Below are positions 43,037 to 52,354 of a stretch of DNA of 64,000 bases, in pieces. Both the position numbers and the translations under genes were made by a program. The notes under the pieces are model-generated. The model was not told the DNA's origin and searched no databases. It saw only the letters and a list, made by a program, of their open reading frames with translations. The stretch covers positions 1 to 64,000 of the forward strand of contig NZ_QRIL01000004.1 of assembly GCF_003471165.1 (NCBI RefSeq). The letters are read 5' to 3'. Each line of letters starts with the position of its first letter. Within the stretch, counting starts at the first letter, position 1. Source of the stretch: Ruminococcus sp. AM22-13. Its GTDB lineage: Bacteria; Bacillota; Clostridia; Lachnospirales; Lachnospiraceae.

Positions 43037-43627
43037 CTATTCAGCCTTCCCCTCTGGGAAAATAATTTTAAACACAAAGAAAAAAATCACCATGGAAACT
43101 CCACCTGTAATAATTGTCACAAGCATGTTATAGACTGCCGGTGCCACATATGCAGATGCAACTGGCATCCACAGATTATTAAATCCATTACAGATTAGTG
43201 AAATTACCACCCATGCAACAAAATACCAGATTGCCTGATATACAGGATTTCCATGGCTTTTAAAAGTAATATTTCTCTGAAGTGGAAAATTGATACACTG
43301 TGCAAGAAATGACCCTAATTCATAACTGATAAAATAGCCAAGTCCACCACCGATCAGTATATTCCCCGTTGCATCACGCAATACATTATACCCCAGTAAA
43401 CTCCATGTAAATTTTACTCCAAACAGATTCATTGAAACCTTTGGCCACATAAATTCTGTACCAGCCAGACCAATTCCCAAAATCCCTGGTAAAAATGTAA
43501 ATACAAGATACTGGAATACTGTCACGCCCATACTGAATATAACAAAATAGAATATCTGATAAAGCCATTTTGCAATAGCAGAATGTTTCTCTTCAAAACA
43601 TTTCCATATATTTTTTATACGATTCAT
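43037..43627 (-). CDS. GtrA-like membrane protein
   Basis: A 196-residue protein with about four transmembrane helices (for example IFYFVIFSMGVTVFQYLVFTFLPGI, and the last near IITGGVSMVIFFFVFKII). The GtrA hallmark between helices, SFLAQCINFPLQRNITFKS, is present. GtrA proteins help flip or translocate undecaprenyl-linked sugars for surface polysaccharides. The start at 43627 (MNRIKN) overlaps the stop of the upstream GH3 gene by three bases and has GGAGGG at good distance; a GTG two codons earlier is too close to the ribosome site. It is third gene of the GH3-GH3-GtrA operon. Confidence 0.82.
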   Translation of the reverse strand: MNRIKNIWKCFEEKHSAIAKWLYQIFYFVIFSMGVTVFQYLVFTFLPGILGIGLAGTEFMWPKVSMNLFGVKFTWSLLGYNVLRDATGNILIGGGLGYFISYELGSFLAQCINFPLQRNITFKSHGNPVYQAIWYFVAWVVISLICNGFNNLWMPVASAYVAPAVYNMLVTIITGGVSMVIFFFVFKIIFPEGKAE

Positions 43628-46086
43628 CTGCACTTCCCTCCGGCTTCTTTTAATAATTTTTCATATTTCTTATTATTTCTTCTGTTTCTGAAATATCCGC
43701 CAACTACTTTTTTTACTCCAAGCATAAAATGGCCATTCACAGCATCGACAATTCCATATACCATTTCCATACTGACTGCTCCGCCGGTCATCTTGGCAAT
43801 CCCCCGAAACGGCATATTGTAAATAAAAAGAATATTCAGATCTGGCTTTCCCTGTGCCTCACTCTTCTTTTTCATTTTTGTGAGATATCTATATATCAGC
43901 CTTGCAAGTCGGCTTTTTGCATAATACATCTGACAGATTGCATCATTGATTCCCAGATTTCCACTCCATCTTCCGTTCGGTATCTCATGGCCAAGAAGTT
44001 CACGAAATTCCTCATCTGATATTTTCTGCACGATTCCTGTATAATAGTAAGGCATTTTTGCCGGATTATACGGATACCCTTTACTATTTCCTGTTCTCTC
44101 AGTCATACCTGTTAAACGAATATCTGCAACACTGGCTCCTACCATAATCTGATAAGTTCCTGTTTCTATTTCCCACTGTCCCGTTTTTATATTCCAATAA
44201 CGGAATGTCTTATCATCAAAGGGAATCCTGAGTTGTCTGCTTTCTCCTGCCTTCAGATAAACTTTTACAAAACCTTTCAGTTCTTTTTCCGGTCGGAACA
44301 CGATTGCATTAGGAAGACCTACATACATCTGAACAACCTCTGCTCCATCTCTGTCACCTGTATTGGTAACCGAAACTTTGATTCCATCCTCTTCTATGAT
44401 AAGATCAGAATATGTAAATTCCGTATAGGAAAGCCCAAAGCCAAATGGATATTGCACCCGGACTTTTGAAGTATCATAATAGCGATATCCCACATAAACA
44501 CTCTCTCGGTATTCCGATGTTTTCTCATTACTTGGATAATATCGGAATGCCGGTGTCTGTTCATAAGAGATGGGATATGTTTCTGCCAGTCTTCCTGATG
44601 GATTCACTTTTCCGGTCAGAATATCCAATGTTGCAGAAGCGCCTGCCTGCCCATTCAGATAGCCATGCAAAATCGCTTTGCAGCAGGTGTGCCATGGCAT
44701 TTCTATCGCAGATCCTGCACTCAATATTCCAATAATATTTTCATTCACTTTACTGATATCCTGCAGAAGATCGATCTGGTCCTGCGGAATACGCATATGG
44801 GTTCTGTCCAGTCCTTCTGATTCGCTGATCTCATCAAGACCAAAGCAGAAAATCACAATATCTGCGTTCATGGCCAAATTTAATGCAAACTTTCTATCAT
44901 TCTCATCTACATCTCCATTTCTCTGATAGCCTCTTGTCATCCCCAGAATATTCAGATCATATTGTTGCAAAATCGATGACATATCTTCTACTTTTGTTGG
45001 ATTGACCATAGAAGATCCTGCCCCCTGATATCTGGGTGAAAAAGCAAAATCTCCAATAATAGCGATGGATTTTTTGTTATCCAGCGGAAGAATCTGTTTT
45101 TCATTTTTCAGAAGGATCATGCTTTCTGCTGCTGCTTTCCTTGCCAGTTGATGATGTGCATTTCTGTCAAAGTTTTTATCTGAAAGCTCCTTCTCTGATG
45201 TCAGTTCCATCACTGCATCTACCAGTTCTCCAACTCTTTCATCCAACTCCTCTTCCCTAAGCTTTCCATTTCGGACAGCAGCAATCACTTCCCTTGCAGA
45301 ATCGTACCCACAGGACGGCATCTCCAGATTTGAGCCGGCAGCAACACCTTTCACATGGTCATTGCTTCCGCCCCAGTCTGTTACTACAATTCCATCAAAT
45401 CCCCAGTCTTTGCGCAGGATGTCTGTCAAAAGATGTTTGTCCTCATTAGCATAAATCCCATTAATCTGGTTGTAACTGCTCATGATTGCTTTTGCGTGTC
45501 CTTCTTTAACAGCTATCTCAAAACCGGTCAGATAAATTTCTCTTAATGTCCGTTCATCAACAACTGCGTCCATTGCCATTCTCCGAAGTTCCTGACTGTT
45601 AACCGCCAGATGCTTCGGGCAGGCATAAACGCCCTTACTCTGTATTCCACGAATATATGACGCCGCCATCTTCCCGGAAAGATATGGATCTTCTGAAAAA
45701 TATTCAAAATTTCTTCCACATAATGGGCTTCTTTTAATATTTAATCCAGGACCAAGCAGGATATTTACATCCATACTTGCAGCTTCCTCTCCAAGAGCCT
45801 GTCCAATCTCTTCCCCCAGATCCTGATTCCAGCTGTTTGCTATCGTCGCTGCTGTGGGAAAACAAGTTGCATTCAAGGATGCATTCAGTCCCAGATGGTC
45901 TCCTGCTCCTGCCTGTTTTCTGATTCCATGCGGTCCATCTGAAAGAAAGATGGACGGGATGGAAAGCCTGTCAATTTCTCTGGTCTGCCAGACAGTTTTT
46001 CCACTGAGTATCGCTGCCTTTTCTTCTATTGTCATCTTTTCAACCAATTTTTGCTGTTTCATAACTGTTTTCCATCCCACTTTCAT
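43624..46086 (-). CDS. GH3 beta-glucosidase-type glycoside hydrolase
   Basis: An 820-residue glycoside hydrolase family 3 enzyme in the usual domain order. The N-terminal TIM-barrel (SIPSIFLSDGPHGIRKQAG, CGRNFEYFSEDPYLSG, VYACPKHLAVNSQE) carries the nucleophile Asp in IVVTDWGGSND near residue 245. The alpha/beta sandwich domain follows (from SMILLKNEKQILPLDNKKSI), then a fibronectin-III-like domain (VRVQYPFGFGLSYTEF to GTYQIMVGAS). A C-terminal addition of about 130 residues ends in a basic stretch (YFRNRRNNKKYEKLLKEAGG). No signal peptide is seen, so it acts inside the cell, likely on beta-glucosides or oligosaccharides. It follows the permuted GH3 by two bases. The start may also be an ATG eight codons in. 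Confidence 0.92.
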   Translation of the reverse strand: MKVGWKTVMKQQKLVEKMTIEEKAAILSGKTVWQTREIDRLSIPSIFLSDGPHGIRKQAGAGDHLGLNASLNATCFPTAATIANSWNQDLGEEIGQALGEEAASMDVNILLGPGLNIKRSPLCGRNFEYFSEDPYLSGKMAASYIRGIQSKGVYACPKHLAVNSQELRRMAMDAVVDERTLREIYLTGFEIAVKEGHAKAIMSSYNQINGIYANEDKHLLTDILRKDWGFDGIVVTDWGGSNDHVKGVAAGSNLEMPSCGYDSAREVIAAVRNGKLREEELDERVGELVDAVMELTSEKELSDKNFDRNAHHQLARKAAAESMILLKNEKQILPLDNKKSIAIIGDFAFSPRYQGAGSSMVNPTKVEDMSSILQQYDLNILGMTRGYQRNGDVDENDRKFALNLAMNADIVIFCFGLDEISESEGLDRTHMRIPQDQIDLLQDISKVNENIIGILSAGSAIEMPWHTCCKAILHGYLNGQAGASATLDILTGKVNPSGRLAETYPISYEQTPAFRYYPSNEKTSEYRESVYVGYRYYDTSKVRVQYPFGFGLSYTEFTYSDLIIEEDGIKVSVTNTGDRDGAEVVQMYVGLPNAIVFRPEKELKGFVKVYLKAGESRQLRIPFDDKTFRYWNIKTGQWEIETGTYQIMVGASVADIRLTGMTERTGNSKGYPYNPAKMPYYYTGIVQKISDEEFRELLGHEIPNGRWSGNLGINDAICQMYYAKSRLARLIYRYLTKMKKKSEAQGKPDLNILFIYNMPFRGIAKMTGGAVSMEMVYGIVDAVNGHFMLGVKKVVGGYFRNRRNNKKYEKLLKEAGGKCR

Positions 46087-46088
46087 CT

Positions 46089-48950
46089 TTATTCAGCATT
46101 CTTTCTTTTCTTATATCCTCTGATTACCAGTACTTCCATTCCTGCCATGAAAAGTGCTATTACAATGTCGATACCAATTCCTGCTTTTTTCCAGTTTTCC
46201 ATACCTGTTTCTTCGTGTTCTCCGTCATAAGCCCAGCTGCTTACAACTGTATACATGACATTTTTGCAGGCATTTCTCATCTGAAGTACAGATGTCGGAT
46301 GCTCTGGATTGGCTACATTGTTCTCTTCTCCATTGAATGTGGACAACATTACATCTACTCCATTTGCCAAAGCTGCATCTGCATTCATAAATCCATGACC
46401 ATTGTTTCGGAAGAAGTCTGTAAGCGCCATTCCCCTGAATCCCCATTCATCTCTAAGAACTGTATTCATAAGGTTACTGCTTTCTCCAGTCCATTTATCT
46501 CCAAGGAAGCTCCAGGAAACCATAACCGCATTTGCTCCACCCTGTTTTACAGAAATTTCAAATGGTTTCAGATAGATTTCCCGGATTGCCTGCTCATTTG
46601 ACCAGACACTTACCATCTTTGCATTTCCCTCATACAGAGCAAAATGTTTGATATAAGAATAAACTCCATATTTTCTTGCTCCTTCTACTGCTTTTGCTCC
46701 CATATTTCCTGCAAGAACTCCATCTTCTGAAAAGTATTCATAGTTTCTTGCTCCAAATGCGGTTCTATGAGTATTCATACCTGGTGCATACCAGCCCTCT
46801 GCACCCATTTCCTGACTGATCTTGCCCATGCATTCACCCCAAGCCTGTGCAAGTTCCTTATTCCATGTGGAAGCAACCACAACTTCAATTGGAAATCCAA
46901 TAGAACCAACTCCTGTAAAGTTGTTATTAATTGCTGCTGGTCCGTCAAAATCAAGTGTACCTACTTTTCCAACAGAATCCATCGCTGCTGTCTGATAACC
47001 CGCCATTGCAATCATATTTGACATTTCATCAACAGTAAGCTGATCTAAAAGTTTTTCCCAACGTGGATCGTCATAATCAGCATCACGCATATCAGCTAAT
47101 GTAAGTCCATTATCTGCTCCTGTTGTTGGCATTTTATCCTTATCATTGAGATATGTAGTCTTATCAAAATTACTGTTCAGATGATATTCAGAAGCATATG
47201 GCTCGCCCAGCTCTGCAGATGCCGGTGCTGCTGTAGCCTCTTCATAATTTGCAAAATGATCTGCTCGTGATAAATATGTCACATCGCCTTTTGCATCTTC
47301 AAATACATTTGTTGCTGCAGTATCATCTGATGCTCTTTTATTTTCTCCCTTATATACTACATCTTTATCTGCAGTATAAGTTTTCTGATCCAGCACAGTA
47401 TGTGAATCGCTGTTGATAGAAATCACATAATCGCCTTTTTCAAGAATATATGCTTTTGCATTATTCTCATCATAAGAGGCCATATCTTCTATACTGAATG
47501 TAACTGTAACAGTCTGAGATTCTCCCGGCTGAAGCAGATCTGTTTTTGCAAACTCGATCAGATTTGCAGAAGATTTCTCAATTCCCCCATTTGTATATGG
47601 CGGTTTATAATACACTTCTACTACATCTTTTCCGGCAACATCTCCTGTGTTGGTTACTTCTACATCTACAGAAATCTGTCCGTCTTTTTCCTCCAGTTCA
47701 CCCATTTTCTGTTCAAATTCCGTGTAACTCAGACCATATCCAAATGGATACTGTACAGTTTTATCGTAATCAATCGCACCTTCCTGTGCAGCTGTTTCAT
47801 AGTACTTGTATCCTACATAAATACCTTCCACATAATTGGTAAATGCCGGAGCATACACCTGCGCAGTTCCTGCGTTCATTCCTTCAACAGCCATATCTGC
47901 CAGATTTGTATACTCTATTTTTTCTGCATTATTCCACCACGGAGCAGTCGTCATATCATAAATAAATGTATCCGGTGTTTTTCCGGAAGGATTGACTTCA
48001 CCTGAAAATACTTTACCAAGTGCATTAAATCCCACATTTCCCGTTCCGGGGCACCATACAACAGATTTAATCTGAGGATATTCATCTGCGAAACCAAGTT
48101 CAAACTGATTTGCCCCATTATAAATCACAATCACATTATCAAAGTTTGAGCAAACCATATCCACCATATCTCTCTCAGTTTGTGAAAGCTGTAAATAATG
48201 CTCTCCCTCAGGAAAATCATCATATTCATCTGAATTATTATCATATGCTGCTTTTTTTACATCCATAGGAATATCATTATGACCTTCACCTGCTTTTCTG
48301 GAAAGAACCACAACTGCCACATCAGAATACTCTTTCGCACTTTTAATAAGTTCATCACTGTAAGTATCTACAGGTGGCTCCGGTAATGTCCAGCTCTGTT
48401 TCTGAATAGACATTTCCGGATTATCTGCACCATAATTGTTATAAAAATCAACCAGTTCCTGGTTAATAGAAAATCCGGCATTTTCAAGTCCCTGATTCAG
48501 ACTGACAATATCATACAGATCATTAATTCCACCGGAACCAGCTCCTCCGTAAGCCGGATTAATAGATTCCCAGCCAAAAATATTCAGTTTTTTTGTTTCA
48601 TTTAAAGGAAGCAGGCTTTCATTCTTCAGAAGAACAATTCCGTCTTCCATAATTTCTTCTGCTACTTCCGCAGCTTCTTCATTTGTTTCATCGCTTAAAG
48701 TTCCATTTCCCGTTGCCAGTCCAATCAACGTAGCCATTGGTCCAAAACAGATCATATTCACGCAGACAACAACTGCAAGAACCATTGCGATCGCAGCTTC
48801 CCCTCTTATCAGAAATCTTTTGTCCCTGGACATCCTGCGGCATGCTATCATAATTACGATTCCAATTACAAGTGCAGCAATAATACCGATAATATACGGT
48901 TTGCATAATTGTAATACCGCCAGAACATCTTCCATTTCAACACTGATCAT
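46089..48950 (-). CDS. Membrane-anchored, circularly permuted GH3 glycoside hydrolase
   Basis: A 953-residue GH3 protein with domains in permuted order. Two N-terminal transmembrane helices (about 18-38, PYIIGIIAALVIGIVIMIA, and about 52-74) precede the GH3 C-type sandwich domain (EDGIVLLKNESLLPLNETKK, residues about 100-370). A fibronectin-III-like domain (VQYPFGYGLSYTEFEQK, about 410-520) follows, and only then the TIM-barrel domain (RDADYDDPRWEKLLDQLTVD, about 640-900), whose nucleophile lies in RGMALTDFFRNNG. A last helix (IVIALFMAGMEVLVI) and the basic tail KKRKNAE close it. Permuted GH3 enzymes are known from Ruminococcus and Butyrivibrio beta-glucosidases. It would work at the cell surface and feed the cytoplasmic GH3 encoded next. 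GGAGG precedes the ATG. Confidence 0.9.
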   Translation of the reverse strand: MISVEMEDVLAVLQLCKPYIIGIIAALVIGIVIMIACRRMSRDKRFLIRGEAAIAMVLAVVVCVNMICFGPMATLIGLATGNGTLSDETNEEAAEVAEEIMEDGIVLLKNESLLPLNETKKLNIFGWESINPAYGGAGSGGINDLYDIVSLNQGLENAGFSINQELVDFYNNYGADNPEMSIQKQSWTLPEPPVDTYSDELIKSAKEYSDVAVVVLSRKAGEGHNDIPMDVKKAAYDNNSDEYDDFPEGEHYLQLSQTERDMVDMVCSNFDNVIVIYNGANQFELGFADEYPQIKSVVWCPGTGNVGFNALGKVFSGEVNPSGKTPDTFIYDMTTAPWWNNAEKIEYTNLADMAVEGMNAGTAQVYAPAFTNYVEGIYVGYKYYETAAQEGAIDYDKTVQYPFGYGLSYTEFEQKMGELEEKDGQISVDVEVTNTGDVAGKDVVEVYYKPPYTNGGIEKSSANLIEFAKTDLLQPGESQTVTVTFSIEDMASYDENNAKAYILEKGDYVISINSDSHTVLDQKTYTADKDVVYKGENKRASDDTAATNVFEDAKGDVTYLSRADHFANYEEATAAPASAELGEPYASEYHLNSNFDKTTYLNDKDKMPTTGADNGLTLADMRDADYDDPRWEKLLDQLTVDEMSNMIAMAGYQTAAMDSVGKVGTLDFDGPAAINNNFTGVGSIGFPIEVVVASTWNKELAQAWGECMGKISQEMGAEGWYAPGMNTHRTAFGARNYEYFSEDGVLAGNMGAKAVEGARKYGVYSYIKHFALYEGNAKMVSVWSNEQAIREIYLKPFEISVKQGGANAVMVSWSFLGDKWTGESSNLMNTVLRDEWGFRGMALTDFFRNNGHGFMNADAALANGVDVMLSTFNGEENNVANPEHPTSVLQMRNACKNVMYTVVSSWAYDGEHEETGMENWKKAGIGIDIVIALFMAGMEVLVIRGYKKRKNAE

Positions 48951-49076
48951 TCTCTTTTTCCTCCTTTGACTCTCTTGTCTTTTTCAGGTATCATTTCCTG
49001 TTGGCATTACTATAACATGATTATTATTTCGTGCTGTTTTTGGCACAAGATGCAGCAAATATGGCACAAAATACTA

Positions 49077-49099
49077 AAAAAGGTCCACCGGACCTTTTT
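49077..49099 (-). terminator. Second terminator after the two-component system
   Basis: AAAAAGGTCC and GGACCTTTTT with a three-base loop; T-rich on the minus strand. It lies 14 bases beyond the first terminator, isolating the two-component operon from the GH3 operon. Confidence 0.85.
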
Positions 49100-49112
49100 G
49101 TCGTATGCTTGG

Positions 49113-49148
49113 CAAAAAAAATACCCAGAGCATTACAATACTCTGGGT
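49113..49148 (-). terminator. Terminator overlapping the sensor kinase stop
   Basis: ACCCAGAG and CTCTGGGT arms around a ten-base loop that contains the TAA of the sensor gene, followed on the minus strand by a run of eight T residues. Confidence 0.88.
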
Positions 49149-50467
49149 AAAAGAATCTTTAATTCAAACCAGTTCTGCTGTACTCCAAATACTACAGAAC
49201 CATCATATTTTTCTACAGCTTTACGAATACTCTTCAATCCAAAACCATGGTTTTTACTGTCTTTTTTTGTTGTTGTAATCAGATCTTCTTCATTTTTGGA
49301 AATTTCTGCTTCACAATAATTCTCTATCTTGATGAACACAAATCCTTTTTGAGCGGATACTGTCAGATGGATCAGTCTTTTTTCCGAATCTGGAATCAAA
49401 ATTACATGTTCAATCGCATTATCCAAAGCATTTCCAAATATAGAACATATATCTGTTACATGCATATGATCCAATAATTTTCCATCTGCCACACAGGTAA
49501 TCTGTATATGATTTTTTCGACAATGGAAAATCTTAGCTGCCAAAATCGTATCAAGTACCTGATTCCCCGTTCTGCTTATATTTTCAAAAGCAGCGATTTC
49601 CTTTTCCATGGAATCAATCCATTTTTTTCGTTTCTCTTCATCTGATTCCGCACGAAGTCCCGTTATCTGGTGTTTCAGATCATGGTATTTCATTTGTATG
49701 AGATCCAGGCTGTCCTGATAATTTCGGTATTGATCATACTGGCTTTTCAGCATCACGTTCATTACTGAAAGTTCTTTCTCGGCAACATACTCACTGATCC
49801 TGCTCTGATAAGCATGCAGGATTGCAATTCCTCCAAAATCGATCAGTGTTCTGATAGAAAAAATATCTGCACGTTCTCTGCTCGCAAATGGTGCATTTTC
49901 ATTTAAAAAGCTCAGATTACTAAAAGCAAAGATTGCAACAGCCATGATTGCCGCCGCTGCTACTTCCTTTACTGTCATCTGTTCAAGATAATTCTGCTTC
50001 AGAAGATCTTTTTCTAAATAAATATCAATAGTAAAGCAGCCTCCAAAAACAACCATTGTGATCAGAATTTCAACCCCGAGGCTCTGATTCCCCCATGCCT
50101 GTACAATAGATACCATCTGCCACTGCAGCGAAGCTGCAAACTCAGCAAGAACAAATGCACGGGCACAGCAATAAGCCGCTCCCAGAGGCTTCATATTTCC
50201 TCCGACCATAAGAAATCCATACATCATACCTGCAGCGATCATCATACAGGGAATCCACAAAATTTCAGTTACGCTGCCTGTCAAAGTCAAAAAAATACTC
50301 TGCATTGCCAACATGAAAAGACTGCCTATAAGAAAATGTACAGATTTCATGTTTTCTTTTTTTAGGATATAAAGATAAACCAGACATGATCCCCACTCTG
50401 CTATTGCCGTATAAATTCTTGGAATATCCTGATATAACATAGTATTCTCCATTTCGCATGAAATCAT
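49133..50467 (-). CDS. AgrC/ComD-like sensor histidine kinase (GHKL type)
   Basis: A 444-residue membrane sensor kinase. About six transmembrane helices occupy residues of 15-225. A coiled linker leads to the kinase core: the phospho-accepting His in QMKYHDLKHQITGL (near residue 265), the N box GNALDNAIEHV (near 350) and the G box NHGFGLKSIRKAVEKY (near 410). This is the GHKL/HPK10 architecture used for peptide-sensing systems. The ATG overlaps the response regulator's stop (ATGA), so the pair is coupled. No autoinducer peptide gene is evident nearby. It is separated from the downstream GH3 operon by two terminators, but its position suggests control of these sugar genes. Confidence 0.9.
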   Translation of the reverse strand: MISCEMENTMLYQDIPRIYTAIAEWGSCLVYLYILKKENMKSVHFLIGSLFMLAMQSIFLTLTGSVTEILWIPCMMIAAGMMYGFLMVGGNMKPLGAAYCCARAFVLAEFAASLQWQMVSIVQAWGNQSLGVEILITMVVFGGCFTIDIYLEKDLLKQNYLEQMTVKEVAAAAIMAVAIFAFSNLSFLNENAPFASRERADIFSIRTLIDFGGIAILHAYQSRISEYVAEKELSVMNVMLKSQYDQYRNYQDSLDLIQMKYHDLKHQITGLRAESDEEKRKKWIDSMEKEIAAFENISRTGNQVLDTILAAKIFHCRKNHIQITCVADGKLLDHMHVTDICSIFGNALDNAIEHVILIPDSEKRLIHLTVSAQKGFVFIKIENYCEAEISKNEEDLITTTKKDSKNHGFGLKSIRKAVEKYDGSVVFGVQQNWFELKILLPRVL

Positions 50468-51168
50468 TCCATATTGAGGTTTTGCAGAAGCAGATTCATG
50501 AATTCTTTTTTTCTGGTTCTGCTGACAGGTATATGTACATTATGGATCACACAATCAGAACCAACAAATCCCTCTACATGATTCATATTTACCAGATATC
50601 CCTTTGCACATCGAAAAAAATTATGTACCGCAAGTTTTTCTTCGAGTTCTTTCATCGTAATTCTTGAACAGTAATCTCCTCTCGAAGTATGATAAATTAC
50701 ATTATGTCTCTGCCCCTCAATAAAATAGATATCTGCTATATCTATCTTTACAACTCCTTCCCCAATCGGAATCGTAAGAAATTCTTTAACCTCAGAACGC
50801 ATACGACCAACTGCTTTATCCAGTTTCTGCGAAAAAGAAAAATACTCAACTGGTTTTACTACATAATCCATTGCATCAACTTCGTATCCACGTACTGCAT
50901 ATTGAATCATATTTGTAATAAACATGATAATTACTTTCTGATCCATTTGACGAATTTTTTCTGCTGCTGTCATACCGTCCATGAACCGCATTTGAATATC
51001 CATCAGAATAATGTCAAAACCGCCATTGTAATTTTCAGTGATATCTTCTCCATCACCAAATACTGTAACCTTTATTGATCTTCCCCTTTCCGTTTGATAT
51101 TTCCGGATATACTCTGTTAATTGTTTTACGTAAATTTCTTCATCTTCAACAATTGCAATCTGTATCAT
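50464..51168 (-). CDS. LytTR-type response regulator
   Basis: A 234-residue regulator. The start at 51168 (MIQIAIVEDEE) follows GGAGGGTATAGG; the frame is open 14 codons further up. The receiver domain (residues 1-120) has the acidic pair EDEE, phospho-acceptor Asp in DIILMDIQM and the conserved Lys in DYVVKPVEYF. The LytTR DNA-binding domain follows (IADIYFIEGQRHNVIYHTSRGDYC, FFRCAKGYLVNMNHVEGF). This pairs with the AgrC-like kinase encoded next. LytTR proteins bind direct repeats upstream of target promoters; the adjacent GH3 operon is the obvious candidate. Confidence 0.92.
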   Translation of the reverse strand: MIQIAIVEDEEIYVKQLTEYIRKYQTERGRSIKVTVFGDGEDITENYNGGFDIILMDIQMRFMDGMTAAEKIRQMDQKVIIMFITNMIQYAVRGYEVDAMDYVVKPVEYFSFSQKLDKAVGRMRSEVKEFLTIPIGEGVVKIDIADIYFIEGQRHNVIYHTSRGDYCSRITMKELEEKLAVHNFFRCAKGYLVNMNHVEGFVGSDCVIHNVHIPVSRTRKKEFMNLLLQNLNME

Positions 51169-51264
51169 CCTATACCCTCCACAAGAATTGCATTTTTTGT
51201 AACTGTTCAATCACACAATATAGTCCCAAGTTTTTATTATTATTTTATAAATAATTTTTGTTTC

Positions 51265-51293
51265 AGTATATCACTGCTTTTTTCTTGCGTCAA
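51265..51293 (-). promoter_or_regulatory. Promoter of the LytTR two-component operon
   Basis: TTGACG, 17 bases, TATACT on the minus strand, about 95 bases upstream of the response-regulator ATG. The long leader between them is A+T-rich. Confidence 0.7.
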
Positions 51294-51371
51294 GCGGATG
51301 TAATATTACAAATTACAGCTGTGTAATCTGGTTTTCTTTTATCATATATCCACAGTAAATCTCCTCATTCT

Positions 51372-52121
51372 TTAAATAGAAAGTAGAAATTCTGTTAAGT
51401 TTTCAATAGCATCTGGTTTTTCTGATAGTTCTTTCCCCATCAGTCCCTCTCTCATAATACTAGTATCCGCACTAAGAGATACAGCGACTCGACTTGAATT
51501 CCATACAGCTTCATACATCATTTCCTGATTCTCTTTTGTTACTTTATTGAGAACGTAATAAAATGGTTTTCTAATACTTTCCGATAATTCCCCGATTTTT
51601 TTGGAAAGCTGTAGGGATTCATAGGATGGATCTATAATTATCAATATCAAATCTACACCGTTATCAATTCCACGTCCAAAGTGTTCAATACCAGCCTCCA
51701 TATCCATTAGCGCAAATTGGTCTTCTGTAAGCCTGAGATTTTGGATAAATTGAGTCATAACAGTTCCCATAGCACAAGAACACCCTTCATTTGCTTGATG
51801 AATTTTTCCACTGCTCATCAGTTTTACACCGTCCTTCAGACTATAATAATCTTCCGGTATATCATCTATTGTCCAGGTTTCCTCAAAAAACTGATGAGTA
51901 AATTTTGATAACATCATATCATTTAAAACATTTTGTTTACCACCGAAATAGTCTGTAAAATCTCTGGGAAGCTTCATACCTAGCTGTCGGTGTAGACCAT
52001 AATTAGATTCATCGGAATCAATTACCAAAATTTCTTTTCCTCGTCTGGCTAAAGCCTTAGCCAAAAGACTGGTTACTGTACTTTTTCCACATCCACCTTT
52101 TCCACAAACTGCTATTTTCAT
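51372..52121 (-). CDS. cooC: CooC-type nickel-insertion ATPase, copy 1
   Basis: A 249-residue SIMIBI ATPase of the CooC group. Deviant Walker A MKIAVCGKGGCGKSTVTSLL begins the protein (residues 7-15), switch I region ILVIDSDESNYGLHRQLG follows, and the CxC metal motif is ANEGCSCAMG (Cys114 and Cys116). LMDMEAGIEHFGRGID is the conserved post-motif segment with the Walker B Asp. In Carboxydothermus CooC1 the corresponding cysteines bind nickel at the dimer interface for insertion into CO dehydrogenase. No CO dehydrogenase gene is present in the window, so the target must be encoded elsewhere. It is last gene of the CooC-AAA-VWA-zinc-ribbon-CooC run. AAGGAGAT precedes the ATG. Confidence 0.85.
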   Translation of the reverse strand: MKIAVCGKGGCGKSTVTSLLAKALARRGKEILVIDSDESNYGLHRQLGMKLPRDFTDYFGGKQNVLNDMMLSKFTHQFFEETWTIDDIPEDYYSLKDGVKLMSSGKIHQANEGCSCAMGTVMTQFIQNLRLTEDQFALMDMEAGIEHFGRGIDNGVDLILIIIDPSYESLQLSKKIGELSESIRKPFYYVLNKVTKENQEMMYEAVWNSSRVAVSLSADTSIMREGLMGKELSEKPDAIENLTEFLLSI

Positions 52122-52143
52122 CTCTTATCTCCTTAAATACTTC

Positions 52144-52338
52144 TTACTCCACTTCCTCCAGTTCTGTTCCTTCTGGAAGAATATATCCGCAGTTATCACA
52201 TACTCCGTCCTCTGCGAGTATCCCGTCTTTCACAAAGGCTTCAATGCCTCCCGGTTCATGACAGTGTGGACAATCTAATTCCTGTATCTTTTTCTGATTT
52301 CTTACATCCTGGCAATTGGCAAATTCAATTTTACCCAT
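52144..52338 (-). CDS. Small zinc-ribbon protein
   Basis: A 64-residue protein beginning at the ATG 52338 (MGKIEFANCQDVRNQKKI), chosen because GGAGGAATC lies before it. Two CxxC pairs make a probable zinc ribbon (LDCPHCHEPGGIEAF and VCDNCGYILPEG), ending in a short acidic tail. It may serve as a metal or protein-binding adaptor for the ATPases around it. It overlaps no neighbour, lying 22 bases before the CooC gene and 16 bases after the VWA gene. Confidence 0.82.
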   Translation of the reverse strand: MGKIEFANCQDVRNQKKIQELDCPHCHEPGGIEAFVKDGILAEDGVCDNCGYILPEGTELEEVE

Positions 52339-52354
52339 AGTGATTCCTCCATTT

